DNA from: Kitasatospora arboriphila
Lineage (GTDB): Bacteria; Actinomycetota; Actinomycetes; Mycobacteriales; Mycobacteriaceae
Direction of reading: 5' to 3'
Assembly: GCF_000717275.1 (NCBI RefSeq)
Contig: NZ_JNYV01000002.1
Coordinates: forward strand, 744,001 to 808,000
Length of the DNA: 64,000 nucleotides
In this document: positions 31,629 through 41,600 of the stretch, piece by piece
Numbering within the stretch: the stretch's first letter is position 1
How the letters are laid out: every line of letters starts with the position of its first letter
Notes under the pieces: model-generated
What the model was told of the DNA's origin: nothing
What the model saw: the letters and a program-made list of their open reading frames with translations, nothing else
The model's database searches: none
Program-made: the position numbers and the translations under genes

Positions 31629-31916
31629 TTCCTCCGACTCCTGCCTGTTCCTCCGGTTGCAACCGGAGGAGGTGGCCGAAGTCGGAGGGAATCGGCGGGG
31701 GCCGGGCCTTGGTGGACTCCGACTCGCCAGTCCCTCCGACTCTTGCCTGTTCCTCCGGTTGCAACCGGAGGATGTGACTGAAGTCGGAGGGAATCGGCGG
31801 GTAACGGGCCTCAGTACCGGGTCTCCGCATCGACAGTTCCTCCGACTCTTGCCTGTTCCTCCGGTTGCAACCGGAGGATGTGACTGAAGTCGGAGGGAAC
31901 CGGCGGGAACCGAGAC
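31629..31916. repeat. Tandem nested-hairpin repeats downstream of embB
   Basis: Three copies of a roughly 62-bp element start near 31629, 31731 and 31836, with a period of about 104 bp. In each, outer arms CCTCCGACT/AGTCGGAGG enclose an inner perfect palindrome TCCTCCGGTTGCAACCGGAGGA (given here as arms TCCTCCGGTTG/CAACCGGAGGA). The spacer after copy 2 (31811-31835, TCAGTACCGGG...GCATCG) resembles the last codons plus stop of embB at 31917, so the embB end appears duplicated in the array. No gene is present in this 325-bp gap. Confidence 0.85.
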
Positions 31917-34900
31917 TCAGTACCGGGCCGCTCGCATCGGCGCAGGCGACCACAGACCCGAGTGCGTGCTCGATCCGATCGTCAGTTCGGCGGGCTTCGC
32001 GGGTGCGATCTCGCTGAACTGCTGTAGCGAGCCCCAATCGCGGCCCCAGTCGTTCCGCAGATACGACGGAATGATGGTGGCGCGCAACATCGATTGGGTG
32101 ACACCCAACGGACCACCGGCATCGGCGGACATCCACGTCTGGCTGTTCTGGCGAGTTGCCTGCGCGTCCGGGAGGATGCGCCACTGCGGAACCTGGACCA
32201 CTCCGTACTTCACCGCCATCGGCTTCTGGCACGGGAACACGAGCGCCGGCAGCCAGTCGATCAAGACCGGATCATCCTTGCCCACCAGGTCGTTGAGCGT
32301 GCGCATCGTGGTGATGCGCGGTGGTGTGACCGCCAGCCACTGATCCGGTGCGCCGGCGTTGTCCTTGGCCACCACCCGGACCACCGAGGCACCCGCGGGG
32401 GCGTCGGAGAGCGGGAAGCGGAGGTTGCGCCAGATGGGTGGATCGCCGATGTCGATCGGGCTCATCTGTCCCATCGGGATGACCGTGTTACCTGGTCCGG
32501 GCCTGCCGAACTCGACCACCAGTTGCTGTCCGGGCTGGGCGATGCCCTCACCGTCCACCGCGGCGATACGGCCGGCAGCCGACAGGGTCAGCAGCGGTGC
32601 ATCGGCCTGCCGCTGCGGCATCTGGTACCAGGCCGAGGTGAGCGACGCGTTCTGCGAACCGTAGCTGCCCAAGACGGGGGTCTCGGCAGGGTCGAGTCCG
32701 AACGGCAACCGGACGGTGGACCCGTTGACGCCGAGCGCGCCCTGTCCGCCACCGGTACCGGCCTCGTCCGCCTCGGTCGTGTCGCCCGACCCGGCCCCGG
32801 TCTGGGCGGTGTTCTGCGCCGTGGTGGTGTCACTTGTCTCGGTGGCATCCACCGACAGATCGTTCGGCACACCGTTGGGGGTGAATCCCGCCATGCCCGT
32901 GCCGGCCAATGCGTCGCCGGGCGACAGATCGGCCTGCCCGGCCACCGTTGCCGGTGCCAGCAGTCCACGGTTCGGATCCGGTTCCACCAGAACGTCATTG
33001 GCGAGGGCGCAGATGTTGCCCTTCAGTGCGTCGACGTTCGAGTTCAGCCACGACCAGCTGTCCCGCTGCTCGTACGCAGCCTTGACAAACGAGAGCAGCA
33101 TGAACAGCACCACCAGGCCGGCCAGCACCGGCATGGGTGAAAAGGCCAGTCTGTGTAGTGCTTTCGACCCGGACGCCCGCCGTTCGGCGTCCACGTAGTC
33201 GTCCCGGAAGTGCTGATAGAGGCCGACGAGTGTGGTGGCGACAGCGATCACCAGGACGATCCAGGTGACCCGGATCCCGCCGATGGCAGGCGGCTGGTCC
33301 CACCAGGGGATGCCGTAGCTCGCCACGAACCACCAGCCGTTGGTGCCGGCGAACGACAACGCGACCACGTACAGCACCGCAGCGGCGAAGAAAGTGCGAT
33401 TACGCCTGCGCCGCAACAGAGCAGGCGCCATCATCGCACCCGCCGCGGCAGCCAGCGCCGCACCGATACCGGCGTACACACCGAGGTGGTGGGTCCACTT
33501 GGTGGGGGTGAAGGCCAAGAAGAACATGAAGCCGAACACGCCGGCGACCAGGCGCCAGGTGGGCCCCTTCGCGATACCCATCGGCTGGCGGCGACGCAGC
33601 AACATGAGCAGCACCACCATCAGGCACAGGAACGCCATCAGGATGCCGAATCGCCTCGACAACGTGCCGTCGGCGGTGGGCAGCATCAGGTAGTAGTACC
33701 GAACCGGTTCCTGCCACCATTCGAGCGTCGGCCCCACCTCGGAGGCGACCTGCGACGACGTCAGGATCGTCGAAAGGGTCTGATCGGCAAAGATGTTGTA
33801 CAGCACCGATGTTCCCGCGGCGAGGATGGGCATCAGCAGCGGGAGCAGTCCGTCGCGGTGCCTGCGTGCGACCACTCGTCGCAGCAGTGGGCGGATGCCG
33901 GCGAGCAGCAGCGCGACGGCCATCAGGCCACCTGGTGCGAGCGCGAGGGTGAAGGCGGCAACGGCCGAACCGATCGCGAGCGGCAGCAACCGACCGGTGG
34001 CGATGGCGCGGTCGACGCAACACCAGGTGAGCAGTGCGCCGATCGCGAGTGCGGGTTCGGGGCGCAGGCCGTTGTTGAACGGCATCCAGATGGCCAGGAA
34101 CACAAACGCTGCCGACCACAATGCCGGGGTGGAGTGACGGACCGTCCGGCCGAGGCGCGGGATCACCTCACGCGAGATCAGCCACCATCCGAGAAGGCCC
34201 AGCAAGAACGCGGGCAAACGCATCCACGGCGCGGACAGGCTGACCTCGGTCATCGCCGAGATCACCTGGTAGTGCCAGCCGAATGGATCCTGGGGCACTC
34301 CGTAGTAGCGGTAGTAGTTGTCGACGTACCCGGCTTCTCCGGCGATGCGCCCGACGGTGAAGTTGTAGCCGTCGTCGGAGGTGTTCGACCCCATCAGCCA
34401 CCAGAAACCGAGCACCGCGAACACCACGACGTCGGAGAACCGGATGGTCCACCAGTGGGTGGGCAGGATGCGCCGATGTCTGCGACCGTCCCGGGAGTCG
34501 AGGAGCGCGAGCGCCACCAGCGACACCACAGTCATTGCCACACCGATGACAAGGGCGGCGAACTTCAGGTTGGTGGGGGTGGTGACGAACCGGGTGTCGA
34601 TGGTCGCGCTGAACTCCAACCCCTCAGGCGAGGTGCCTTGGGGGAGTTCGGTGAAGACGCCGACGATCTGCGGTCGGAGGTTGGGATCGCGGACGTCGAA
34701 GGACAACTGGCCTTCGGTCCCGCCGTTCTCGATACGCCCGGCCGTACCTTCACCGTCGGCCTCGACGATGATGCGGCAGTTCGGATCCGCCTGCGCGACA
34801 GCCCGATCCGCGGTCAGCAACACCACGTCGCGGCCGGTCACCGTGATGCTGTCGGACGTGGCCCGGATGAACAGGCCCTTGGACGTGGCCTCCTGCCCGC

Positions 34901-35225
34901 CGGCGGGGATCGTCGAGAGCAGAACCCCGCCGTCGGCGGGGAGGTCGGCAGCGGTGGAGCAGGGAACGGAGACCCGCATGTCGGTGGGGACAAACGACAC
35001 CAGCGGCGCCGCCACGTTGACCACCTGGTTGTCCTGGGGCCAGTTGAGTTGCGCCGTGGTCTGATTCACCGGCATCAGCGGGCTCAGGCAGGCGAGCAGG
35101 AACCCGATGAGGCCGGAGACTACCGCCACGATCTTGACGTTGCGGTAGCCAGGGCCGACGTAACGGCTCAGGCTCCGCTTCCCGGTGGGCGGTTCTGTGT
35201 TGATGGTGCTCGCCTTTTCACTCAT
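31917..35225 (-). CDS. embB: Arabinosyltransferase EmbB
   Basis: A 1102-residue GT-C membrane enzyme that branches and extends arabinan with decaprenyl-phospho-arabinose; the classical ethambutol target. The N-terminal helix is followed by a periplasmic jelly-roll domain (about 50-215), a multi-helix core and a C-terminal carbohydrate-binding region ending GLWSPAPMRAARY. The catalytic Asp pair is 284-285 in NTSDDGY. The next residues are N-F-T-V, where M. tuberculosis has I-L-G-M306, so the Met306 equivalent is Val291. The ATG overlaps the embA stop by 8 bp. It is last in the embCAB operon, matching the mycobacterial order. A Ser/Thr/Gly-rich insert lies near residues 800-850. Confidence 0.93.
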   Translation of the reverse strand: MSEKASTINTEPPTGKRSLSRYVGPGYRNVKIVAVVSGLIGFLLACLSPLMPVNQTTAQLNWPQDNQVVNVAAPLVSFVPTDMRVSVPCSTAADLPADGGVLLSTIPAGGQEATSKGLFIRATSDSITVTGRDVVLLTADRAVAQADPNCRIIVEADGEGTAGRIENGGTEGQLSFDVRDPNLRPQIVGVFTELPQGTSPEGLEFSATIDTRFVTTPTNLKFAALVIGVAMTVVSLVALALLDSRDGRRHRRILPTHWWTIRFSDVVVFAVLGFWWLMGSNTSDDGYNFTVGRIAGEAGYVDNYYRYYGVPQDPFGWHYQVISAMTEVSLSAPWMRLPAFLLGLLGWWLISREVIPRLGRTVRHSTPALWSAAFVFLAIWMPFNNGLRPEPALAIGALLTWCCVDRAIATGRLLPLAIGSAVAAFTLALAPGGLMAVALLLAGIRPLLRRVVARRHRDGLLPLLMPILAAGTSVLYNIFADQTLSTILTSSQVASEVGPTLEWWQEPVRYYYLMLPTADGTLSRRFGILMAFLCLMVVLLMLLRRRQPMGIAKGPTWRLVAGVFGFMFFLAFTPTKWTHHLGVYAGIGAALAAAAGAMMAPALLRRRRNRTFFAAAVLYVVALSFAGTNGWWFVASYGIPWWDQPPAIGGIRVTWIVLVIAVATTLVGLYQHFRDDYVDAERRASGSKALHRLAFSPMPVLAGLVVLFMLLSFVKAAYEQRDSWSWLNSNVDALKGNICALANDVLVEPDPNRGLLAPATVAGQADLSPGDALAGTGMAGFTPNGVPNDLSVDATETSDTTTAQNTAQTGAGSGDTTEADEAGTGGGQGALGVNGSTVRLPFGLDPAETPVLGSYGSQNASLTSAWYQMPQRQADAPLLTLSAAGRIAAVDGEGIAQPGQQLVVEFGRPGPGNTVIPMGQMSPIDIGDPPIWRNLRFPLSDAPAGASVVRVVAKDNAGAPDQWLAVTPPRITTMRTLNDLVGKDDPVLIDWLPALVFPCQKPMAVKYGVVQVPQWRILPDAQATRQNSQTWMSADAGGPLGVTQSMLRATIIPSYLRNDWGRDWGSLQQFSEIAPAKPAELTIGSSTHSGLWSPAPMRAARY

Positions 35226-38200
35226 TTTCCTGCGGCACCACCCTCAGTGAGCCGGTGCGTGACCATCCCCAGTTCTTCTCTGTCCCCGTGGTGATCTCGG
35301 CTGCCGGAGCATCGGGCACCAACGGGGTGTACTTCTCCAGCGACCCCCAGTCTCGATACCAGTCGTCGTCGAGGTAGGTCGCCACGGTGTTCGCCCGCGC
35401 CAGCGCCTCGGGCACGGCCAGCACACCACCGTCGTCCGCGGCCTGCCACGTCTTGGATTGGGAGGCGGCGGTCACCCTGTCGGGCAGGATGCGCCACTGC
35501 GGGATGTCGGCGACTCCATCGGTGATGGAAAACGGTTGCTGGCAAGGGAACTGAGACGCCGCGCTCAGGTCGATCAGCGTGGGGGAGTCCGATCCGACGA
35601 CTTCTTGCAGGGTCTTGAGCTGCGGTGCGCGGGGTGGGGTGACCGCGAGCCACTGCTTGGGGTTGACGTTGTTGTCCTTGGCCACGATCCGCATGGCGGT
35701 GGCATCCCGGGGGACCTGCGCCATCGGGACGCGCAGGTTGCGCCACGGCCGGTTCGGCTTGTCGGGCCCGGGGTCGATGGGCACGATCTGCGGGCCGATG
35801 TCGGTGAAGGACCCGTCGGGGTTCGGGACACCGAACTGCACCTTCAGCTGCTGCCCGAAGGTCGCCACACCCTCTTCGTTGAACGTGAACACCGGTCCGG
35901 CGGCGCTGAACACGAGTAGCGGCGACGCGTCACGTGCGGGGAGGTTGTACCAGCCGGTGGTCAGTGACGCCTCTCCCGAGTCGTACCCGTAGCTGCCGAG
36001 CACTGGGGTGGTGGCCGGGTCGAGGCCGAACGGCAGTGCCACGGTGGAACCGTTGACCGTCTCCGGCCCGGTTCCGCCGGTTATACCGGCACCGGCACCC
36101 GAGACCACAAAGGGTTTGTTGAAGCTGGCCGACACGTTCATCTGGCCGGGACGGGCGGAGCCCGCCTCGGGTGTCAGGTCGCCGGCAACGCCGGTCGGGG
36201 TGAAACCGACCGCATCCTCGCCGGCGAGGGCGTCGGACGCCGAAACGCCGTCGGCAGGGGTCAGCATGCCGCGGTTCGGGTCTTCCTCGACCAGCACCGC
36301 GTCCGCCATCGCGCAGCTGTTCCCGCGAAGAGCATCGACGTTTGCACCGAGCACCGTGTAGGCGGGATACCGCGACAGCGCGGCCTTGGCGAACACCGCC
36401 AGCATGCAGATCACCATGAAGCCGGCGATCAGGGCGATGGGGGAGGAGGCGATGAACAGCCGGCGGCGGTCGGACCGCGCCTCGGCGGCCGACGCGTCGG
36501 GTCCGTGGGCAAGCCCCTTGTTGGCGACGTAGTCGAGGCGCAGATGCTGCCACACCGCGACGGCGCCTGCCACCACGGCGAGAACCAGGAAGATGGTGGA
36601 CACCTCCCGCCCCGCGAGTACCGGCGCCTTGTCGAACCACGAGATGCCGAAGTTGTAGGCGAAGGGCCAGGCATTCTCGCCGGCCATCGCTGCGGCGAGG
36701 GCGAAGAGCAGTCCCGCGACGAAGACCGACAGGTTGCGCACCGACCGCGCCGCCGACTGGGCGACAGCGATGGTGGCCGTGGCGGCCAGTGCAGCGGCGA
36801 AACCGGCGAACACGCCGTAGTGGATGGTCCACTTGGTGGGTGTGAACATCATCAGCAGCAACGTGATCAGCGTGGCGCCGAGCAGTCGCCAGGCCGGCCC
36901 CGGATCGACCGCACGAATCTTCTTGCGTCGCAACATCACCGCGAGTGTCACGAACACCGACGACAGCAACAGCAACAGTGGCACCCGACGGGTCAGGGCG
37001 CCGTCGGGGGTGGTGACGGTGATGAAGTAGTACCGCAGGTACTCCTGCCACCACGAGATGGTCGGTCCGACGATGTAGCGCGTGCGCACGGCATCGAACA
37101 CCGATGCCAAGGTCTGATCGCGGAAGACCACGAGCACGACCAGCGAGGCGGCCGCGATGGACGGTGCCATCACTGCCGCGAGGTTGAGCATCCGCACGCG
37201 GTTACCGTGTTCGGTGTCGCGGCCGCGTTCGATCAGCACGCGCAGCATGGGCCGGGCGCCCACGATCAGCACGGCGACTGCGATGACACCCTGCGGCGCC
37301 ACGGCGAGAGTGAGCCCCGCGCACATCGCAGCCAGGGCAGCCGGTAGCAATCGGCGCGTCGCGATGGCGTGCTCGACGGCCCACCAGGTCAGCAGGGACC
37401 CCAGGATGATGATCGATTCGCTGCGCAGACCGCTGGCAAACGGCAGCCAGAACGCGGTGAAGACGGCCGCGGCCGCCCAGATCGCCCAGGCGCTGCGGCG
37501 GACTCCGGCACCGAGGCGGGGCAACAGCACCCGCGACAGGATGAACCACGACCCGAGGCCGGCGGCCAGCGACGGGATGCGCATCCACAGTCCCGAGGCC
37601 GACACCTCCGACCAGACGGCCAGGAACGAGTAGTACCAGTCGAACGGCGCCTCGGCGATGCCATAGAAGCGGTAGTAGTTGGCGAGGTACCCCGCACCCT
37701 CGGACGCGCGACCCATGTTGAGGATGTAGCCGTCGTCGGGTGAGCCGGCGCCGAGGAAGTGCCAGATGAGCAGCACACCGGTGACGGCCAGGTCGGTGAC
37801 ACGCGGTCGCAGCACCTTGCCCCAGGCGGGGGTGCCGATCCGCCGGTGGTAACCGGCGAGCCAGTCGAGCCGGCCGAGGCAGATCAGCGAGACGGCGATC
37901 GCGACCAGCCCGACGATCAGCGCGAGCTGTTTTATCAGGGTTGGGGTCGAGGAAAAGCGCGTATCGACCACCGTGGTGACCGAAAGTCCTTGCGCTTGGG
38001 CGGCTTTCACGTCGTCAGTGGGGATGTCGGTGAAGACGCCGTCGAACTGGGGCCGTTGGTCGATCCCCAGGGTGCCCACCGGGCCGAGGCCGACGAACTG
38101 TGCACCCACCCCGGCAGGGTTCGACCAGATCCGCAGATCGCGGCACTGCGGCGATCCGACGGCGTCGCGGGGCGCCGTGGCAGCCAGCTCGTTACGGAAA

Positions 38201-38556
38201 ATCACCGACACCGACGACGCAGAGGCGGAGACGACCAGGGCCTTCTGATTGAACTGCTGGGCGCTCGGCGGCATCGTCGCCAGCACCAGGCCCCCGTCGG
38301 TTCCGAGGCTGTCGATCAGGGAGCACGGAATGGTCGCATCGAGGGTCTGCGGCGTCTGCGCGATCAACGGTGCGGTGACCGATGCGGTCGAGCTGGAAAG
38401 CGGCTGACCTGCGGGCCAATCGATCTTCGTGGTGGATTTGTCGACCGGCAGCAGAGGGGTGATCGCACACAGCACGATCCCGACCAGTCCCGCCACGATT
38501 GCGGTCCAACGGACAGTCCCCGCACTGGGGATGTGAGAGGACACAGGCACGAGCAA
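35218..38556 (-). CDS. embA: Arabinosyltransferase EmbA
   Basis: A 1112-residue EmbA-type GT-C arabinosyltransferase, the EmbB partner for the terminal hexa-arabinofuranosyl motif. The layout is the same as its paralogues: an N-terminal helix, a periplasmic domain to about residue 205, polytopic core, and C-terminal carbohydrate-binding domain. The Asp pair 274-275 in AGSPDDGY is followed by I-L-N-Met281, closer to the mycobacterial consensus than EmbB here. The called start is TTG (38556); an in-frame GTG two codons later is equally possible. The embC-embA gap is 85 bp. The middle position and sequence character support embA rather than embB or embC. Confidence 0.9.
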   Translation of the reverse strand: MLVPVSSHIPSAGTVRWTAIVAGLVGIVLCAITPLLPVDKSTTKIDWPAGQPLSSSTASVTAPLIAQTPQTLDATIPCSLIDSLGTDGGLVLATMPPSAQQFNQKALVVSASASSVSVIFRNELAATAPRDAVGSPQCRDLRIWSNPAGVGAQFVGLGPVGTLGIDQRPQFDGVFTDIPTDDVKAAQAQGLSVTTVVDTRFSSTPTLIKQLALIVGLVAIAVSLICLGRLDWLAGYHRRIGTPAWGKVLRPRVTDLAVTGVLLIWHFLGAGSPDDGYILNMGRASEGAGYLANYYRFYGIAEAPFDWYYSFLAVWSEVSASGLWMRIPSLAAGLGSWFILSRVLLPRLGAGVRRSAWAIWAAAAVFTAFWLPFASGLRSESIIILGSLLTWWAVEHAIATRRLLPAALAAMCAGLTLAVAPQGVIAVAVLIVGARPMLRVLIERGRDTEHGNRVRMLNLAAVMAPSIAAASLVVLVVFRDQTLASVFDAVRTRYIVGPTISWWQEYLRYYFITVTTPDGALTRRVPLLLLLSSVFVTLAVMLRRKKIRAVDPGPAWRLLGATLITLLLMMFTPTKWTIHYGVFAGFAAALAATATIAVAQSAARSVRNLSVFVAGLLFALAAAMAGENAWPFAYNFGISWFDKAPVLAGREVSTIFLVLAVVAGAVAVWQHLRLDYVANKGLAHGPDASAAEARSDRRRLFIASSPIALIAGFMVICMLAVFAKAALSRYPAYTVLGANVDALRGNSCAMADAVLVEEDPNRGMLTPADGVSASDALAGEDAVGFTPTGVAGDLTPEAGSARPGQMNVSASFNKPFVVSGAGAGITGGTGPETVNGSTVALPFGLDPATTPVLGSYGYDSGEASLTTGWYNLPARDASPLLVFSAAGPVFTFNEEGVATFGQQLKVQFGVPNPDGSFTDIGPQIVPIDPGPDKPNRPWRNLRVPMAQVPRDATAMRIVAKDNNVNPKQWLAVTPPRAPQLKTLQEVVGSDSPTLIDLSAASQFPCQQPFSITDGVADIPQWRILPDRVTAASQSKTWQAADDGGVLAVPEALARANTVATYLDDDWYRDWGSLEKYTPLVPDAPAAEITTGTEKNWGWSRTGSLRVVPQENE

Positions 38557-38641
38557 CGATGGTATTGCACTGACCTGAGAGCCCGAACCTGCCCCGAGCG
38601 GGGGCTCGGTCCTGCGACCGCTGCGGTGACCTACGGCACAG

Positions 38642-41600
38642 TCAGTACCGGATGGGCGCAGGACTCCACAGTCCGGACCGAGTGGTCTCGCCCAGCTTCA
38701 GTTCCGCCAGATCCGCCGGCTCACCGTAGGGCTCGTAACGGACCAGCGAACCCCAGTCGCGACCGATGTCTCCCTCGAGATAGGAGGGCACCGTGGTCTT
38801 GTCCAGGGCCACCTCGATCCATCCCAGTGGTCCACCACCGAAGGCGTCCTGCCACGCGCCGACCGCGGCGGACAGATCGGCACCGGGCGCGATCCGCCAC
38901 TGCGGGATCTCGGCGACCCCGTCGCGATGGTCGAACGGCCGCTGGCACGGGAACGCGAGCCCGCTGGTCCAGTCGAGCTGGACGGGATCGGTGCTGCCGA
39001 CCATTGTCTGCAATGTCTGCAGACGCGGTGATCGGGGAGGCGTCAGGGCGATGAAGCTGTCCTGCGCGAGGTTCTCGTCCTTGGCGACGATGCGGATCGC
39101 CGTGGTGTCGTTAGGGAACGAACTGCGATAGGTGCGCAGGTCCCGCCACGAGGGCCGTGGCCCCGGGTCGATCAGATCGACCTCGCCCGCCACCTGGAAG
39201 TCCTGGTTCGAATCGCCGGACCCGGTCGAGTACTCCATCTTGATGTTCTCGATGTCGAACTGACCGGCGACCGCCATGGTGATCAGCGGGGTGTCGGCGT
39301 TCCGTGCGGGAAGCCGATACCAGGACGAGGTGAGGTACGAGGGGAACTGGTCGTTTTGCGAATAGCTGCCGAGCACGGGTGTGACCGCCGGATCCAGCCC
39401 GAACGGCAGCTTTGCCGTGCTGCCGTTGACGCCGGCCTGATCGGTTTCACCGCCGCCGGTCCCGCCCGCGTTCGAATTGAGCACATCCGGCGAGATCGCG
39501 ACGTTGCCGCCGAGCACGCCGAGGCTGCCCGCGCTTGCGGTCGAGTCCAGGGTCAGCGGCAGACCGTTTGCGGTGAAACCCGCGTTGGCAGGCGCCCCTT
39601 CGGCCGGTTCGGACGAGCCGTTCAGGCCGAGTGCGACGTTGCCGTCCACCGGCTGGAGAAGGTCGCCTGAGGGATCGGGTTCCACCAGGACCTTCTCGGC
39701 CATCGCGCAGATGTCCCCGCGCAGGGCATCGACGTTCGACGACGGAATGGAGAACGATCCACTCTGCTTCACGCCCGAGGCAACACCGGTGCCGATCTGG
39801 AAGACCACGAGGAACGCGCCCGCGACGGCCAGAGGTGCCGCGGCGAGTGTGCTGTACCACCGGCGAGGACGGGTGCCCTGCGTCCGTGAGCCGGCCGCGA
39901 CGTCGTCCTTGCGCCGATCGAACGGCTCGCGGAAGTGGAACCAGAAAGCGACGAGCAGCGCGGCCGCGCAGAGATACAGCATGACGCTGCCCAGAGCGAC
40001 CCCGAAACGAACGGGAAGCGCGCCCCATGGCATGCCCCAGTTCGAGTAGTAGAAGAAAGCGTTCGGTGCGGTGAACGACAGACCGGTGATGAACAGCACG
40101 AGCGCGATGAAGAGCATCCGGTTGCGCCGGGCGTGCATGGCCTCGGCGCTCACCGCGATGGCCGCGATGGCGGCCAGTGCGGCCGCCAGTCCGGCGAACA
40201 CACCGAATTGGTGAGTCCATTTGGTCGGGGTGAACATGAGGAAGATGAGCGAGGCGAAGGTGATCCCGACGATGCGTCGGGACGGGCCGAGCGCTGTACC
40301 GGGTATGCGGCTCTTGCGGATGAGCATCGCGCCGGACACCACCAGCCCGACGAGCATCGCCAGCACCGCGAAACGTCGGGACACCGAGCCATTGGCCGAG
40401 AACTCGAACAACGCGGAGTACCGGTCGATCTCGTTGTACCAGTGCAGTGAGGGACCCAGCGCGGTCTTCATACTCGTCGACTGCGTGAATGCGGCAAGGG
40501 TCAGATCGGAGAAGACGACAAACATCACGAACACCCCGGCTGCGACGACCGGAGCCACCATCGCCAGATAACTCTTGAGGTCCCCGCCGATGGCCTTCGC
40601 CCGTTTGATCAGGGCCATCACCATGGGTCGGGCGCCGGCGATCAACGCCGCGACCGCCATCAGACCCGTGGGGCCCGCCGCGAGGCTGAATGCTCCGATC
40701 GTGCAGGCCACTGCCGCAGGAAGGATCCTGCCGGTCGCGATCGCACGTTCCACCGAGCACCACGTGAGCAGCGCGCCCAGGCAGATGATCGGCTCGGGGC
40801 GTAGCCCGTTGTTGAACGGGAACCACGACGCGAGGAACACGAAGGCGGCGGTCCATGGCACGATCCGGTTGGTGGTCGCGGCGCGGCCGAGGCGAGGGAG
40901 CACCTCGTGGGACAGGATCAGCCACACCAGGATTCCGCAGACCAGCGCGGGCAGGCGCATCCACGGGCTGGCGGTGGTGACGTGCGCCAACCATCCGAAC
41001 ACCTGGTAGTACCAGCCGAATGGGGCCTCCGGCGCGCCGTACCACCGGTAGTAGTTGGCGGTGTATCCGGCGTGCTCGGCAACCCGCGACATCGTCAGGA
41101 TGTATCCGTCGTCCGATGTGTTCGCGCCGACGATGTGCCAGATGACAAGCGCGCCGATCACCACGCCGTCGCGGGCGTTGAACGTCCACCATCGGGCGGG
41201 CAGGAACCGGCGGTGCTTGCGGCCATCGGTGGAGTCGAGGACGGCCAATGCGCCCAGAGAGATCAACGTGCAGAGCACTCCGACCGCGATCGCCAGCCAC
41301 TTGAGGATGGTGGGGGCGGTGCTGTATCGATCGTCGATGGTGGCGTGCGCCGTCAGGCCGGGCAGCGACGTCGCAGCGCCGGTCAGGTCCGTGTAGATGC
41401 CGGTCATCTGGGGGCGCTGGTCGCCGTCGGTCGTCTCGCCGACGAGGGGTTCACCTTCGGCGTCGGTCATCCCGACGAACTCGGCTTTCACCGATTCAGC
41501 GGTCGCGGTCACCTTGATGCTCTCGCAACCCTGCGACCGGATGTCTGCGAGCGTCGCGAAGGCCACGGGGGTGTTGCGGACCACCACCTCGACGGACTGC

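Noticed and set aside
31525..31887. Open frames reading LRLQPEE/FLRLQPED repeats through the emb 3' array
   Set aside because: They arise only from translating the hairpin repeats, on both strands, and lack start signals.
33210..35294. 694-codon open frame opposite embB
   Set aside because: Charged, repetitive translation antisense to a well-supported emb gene; shadow of codon bias.
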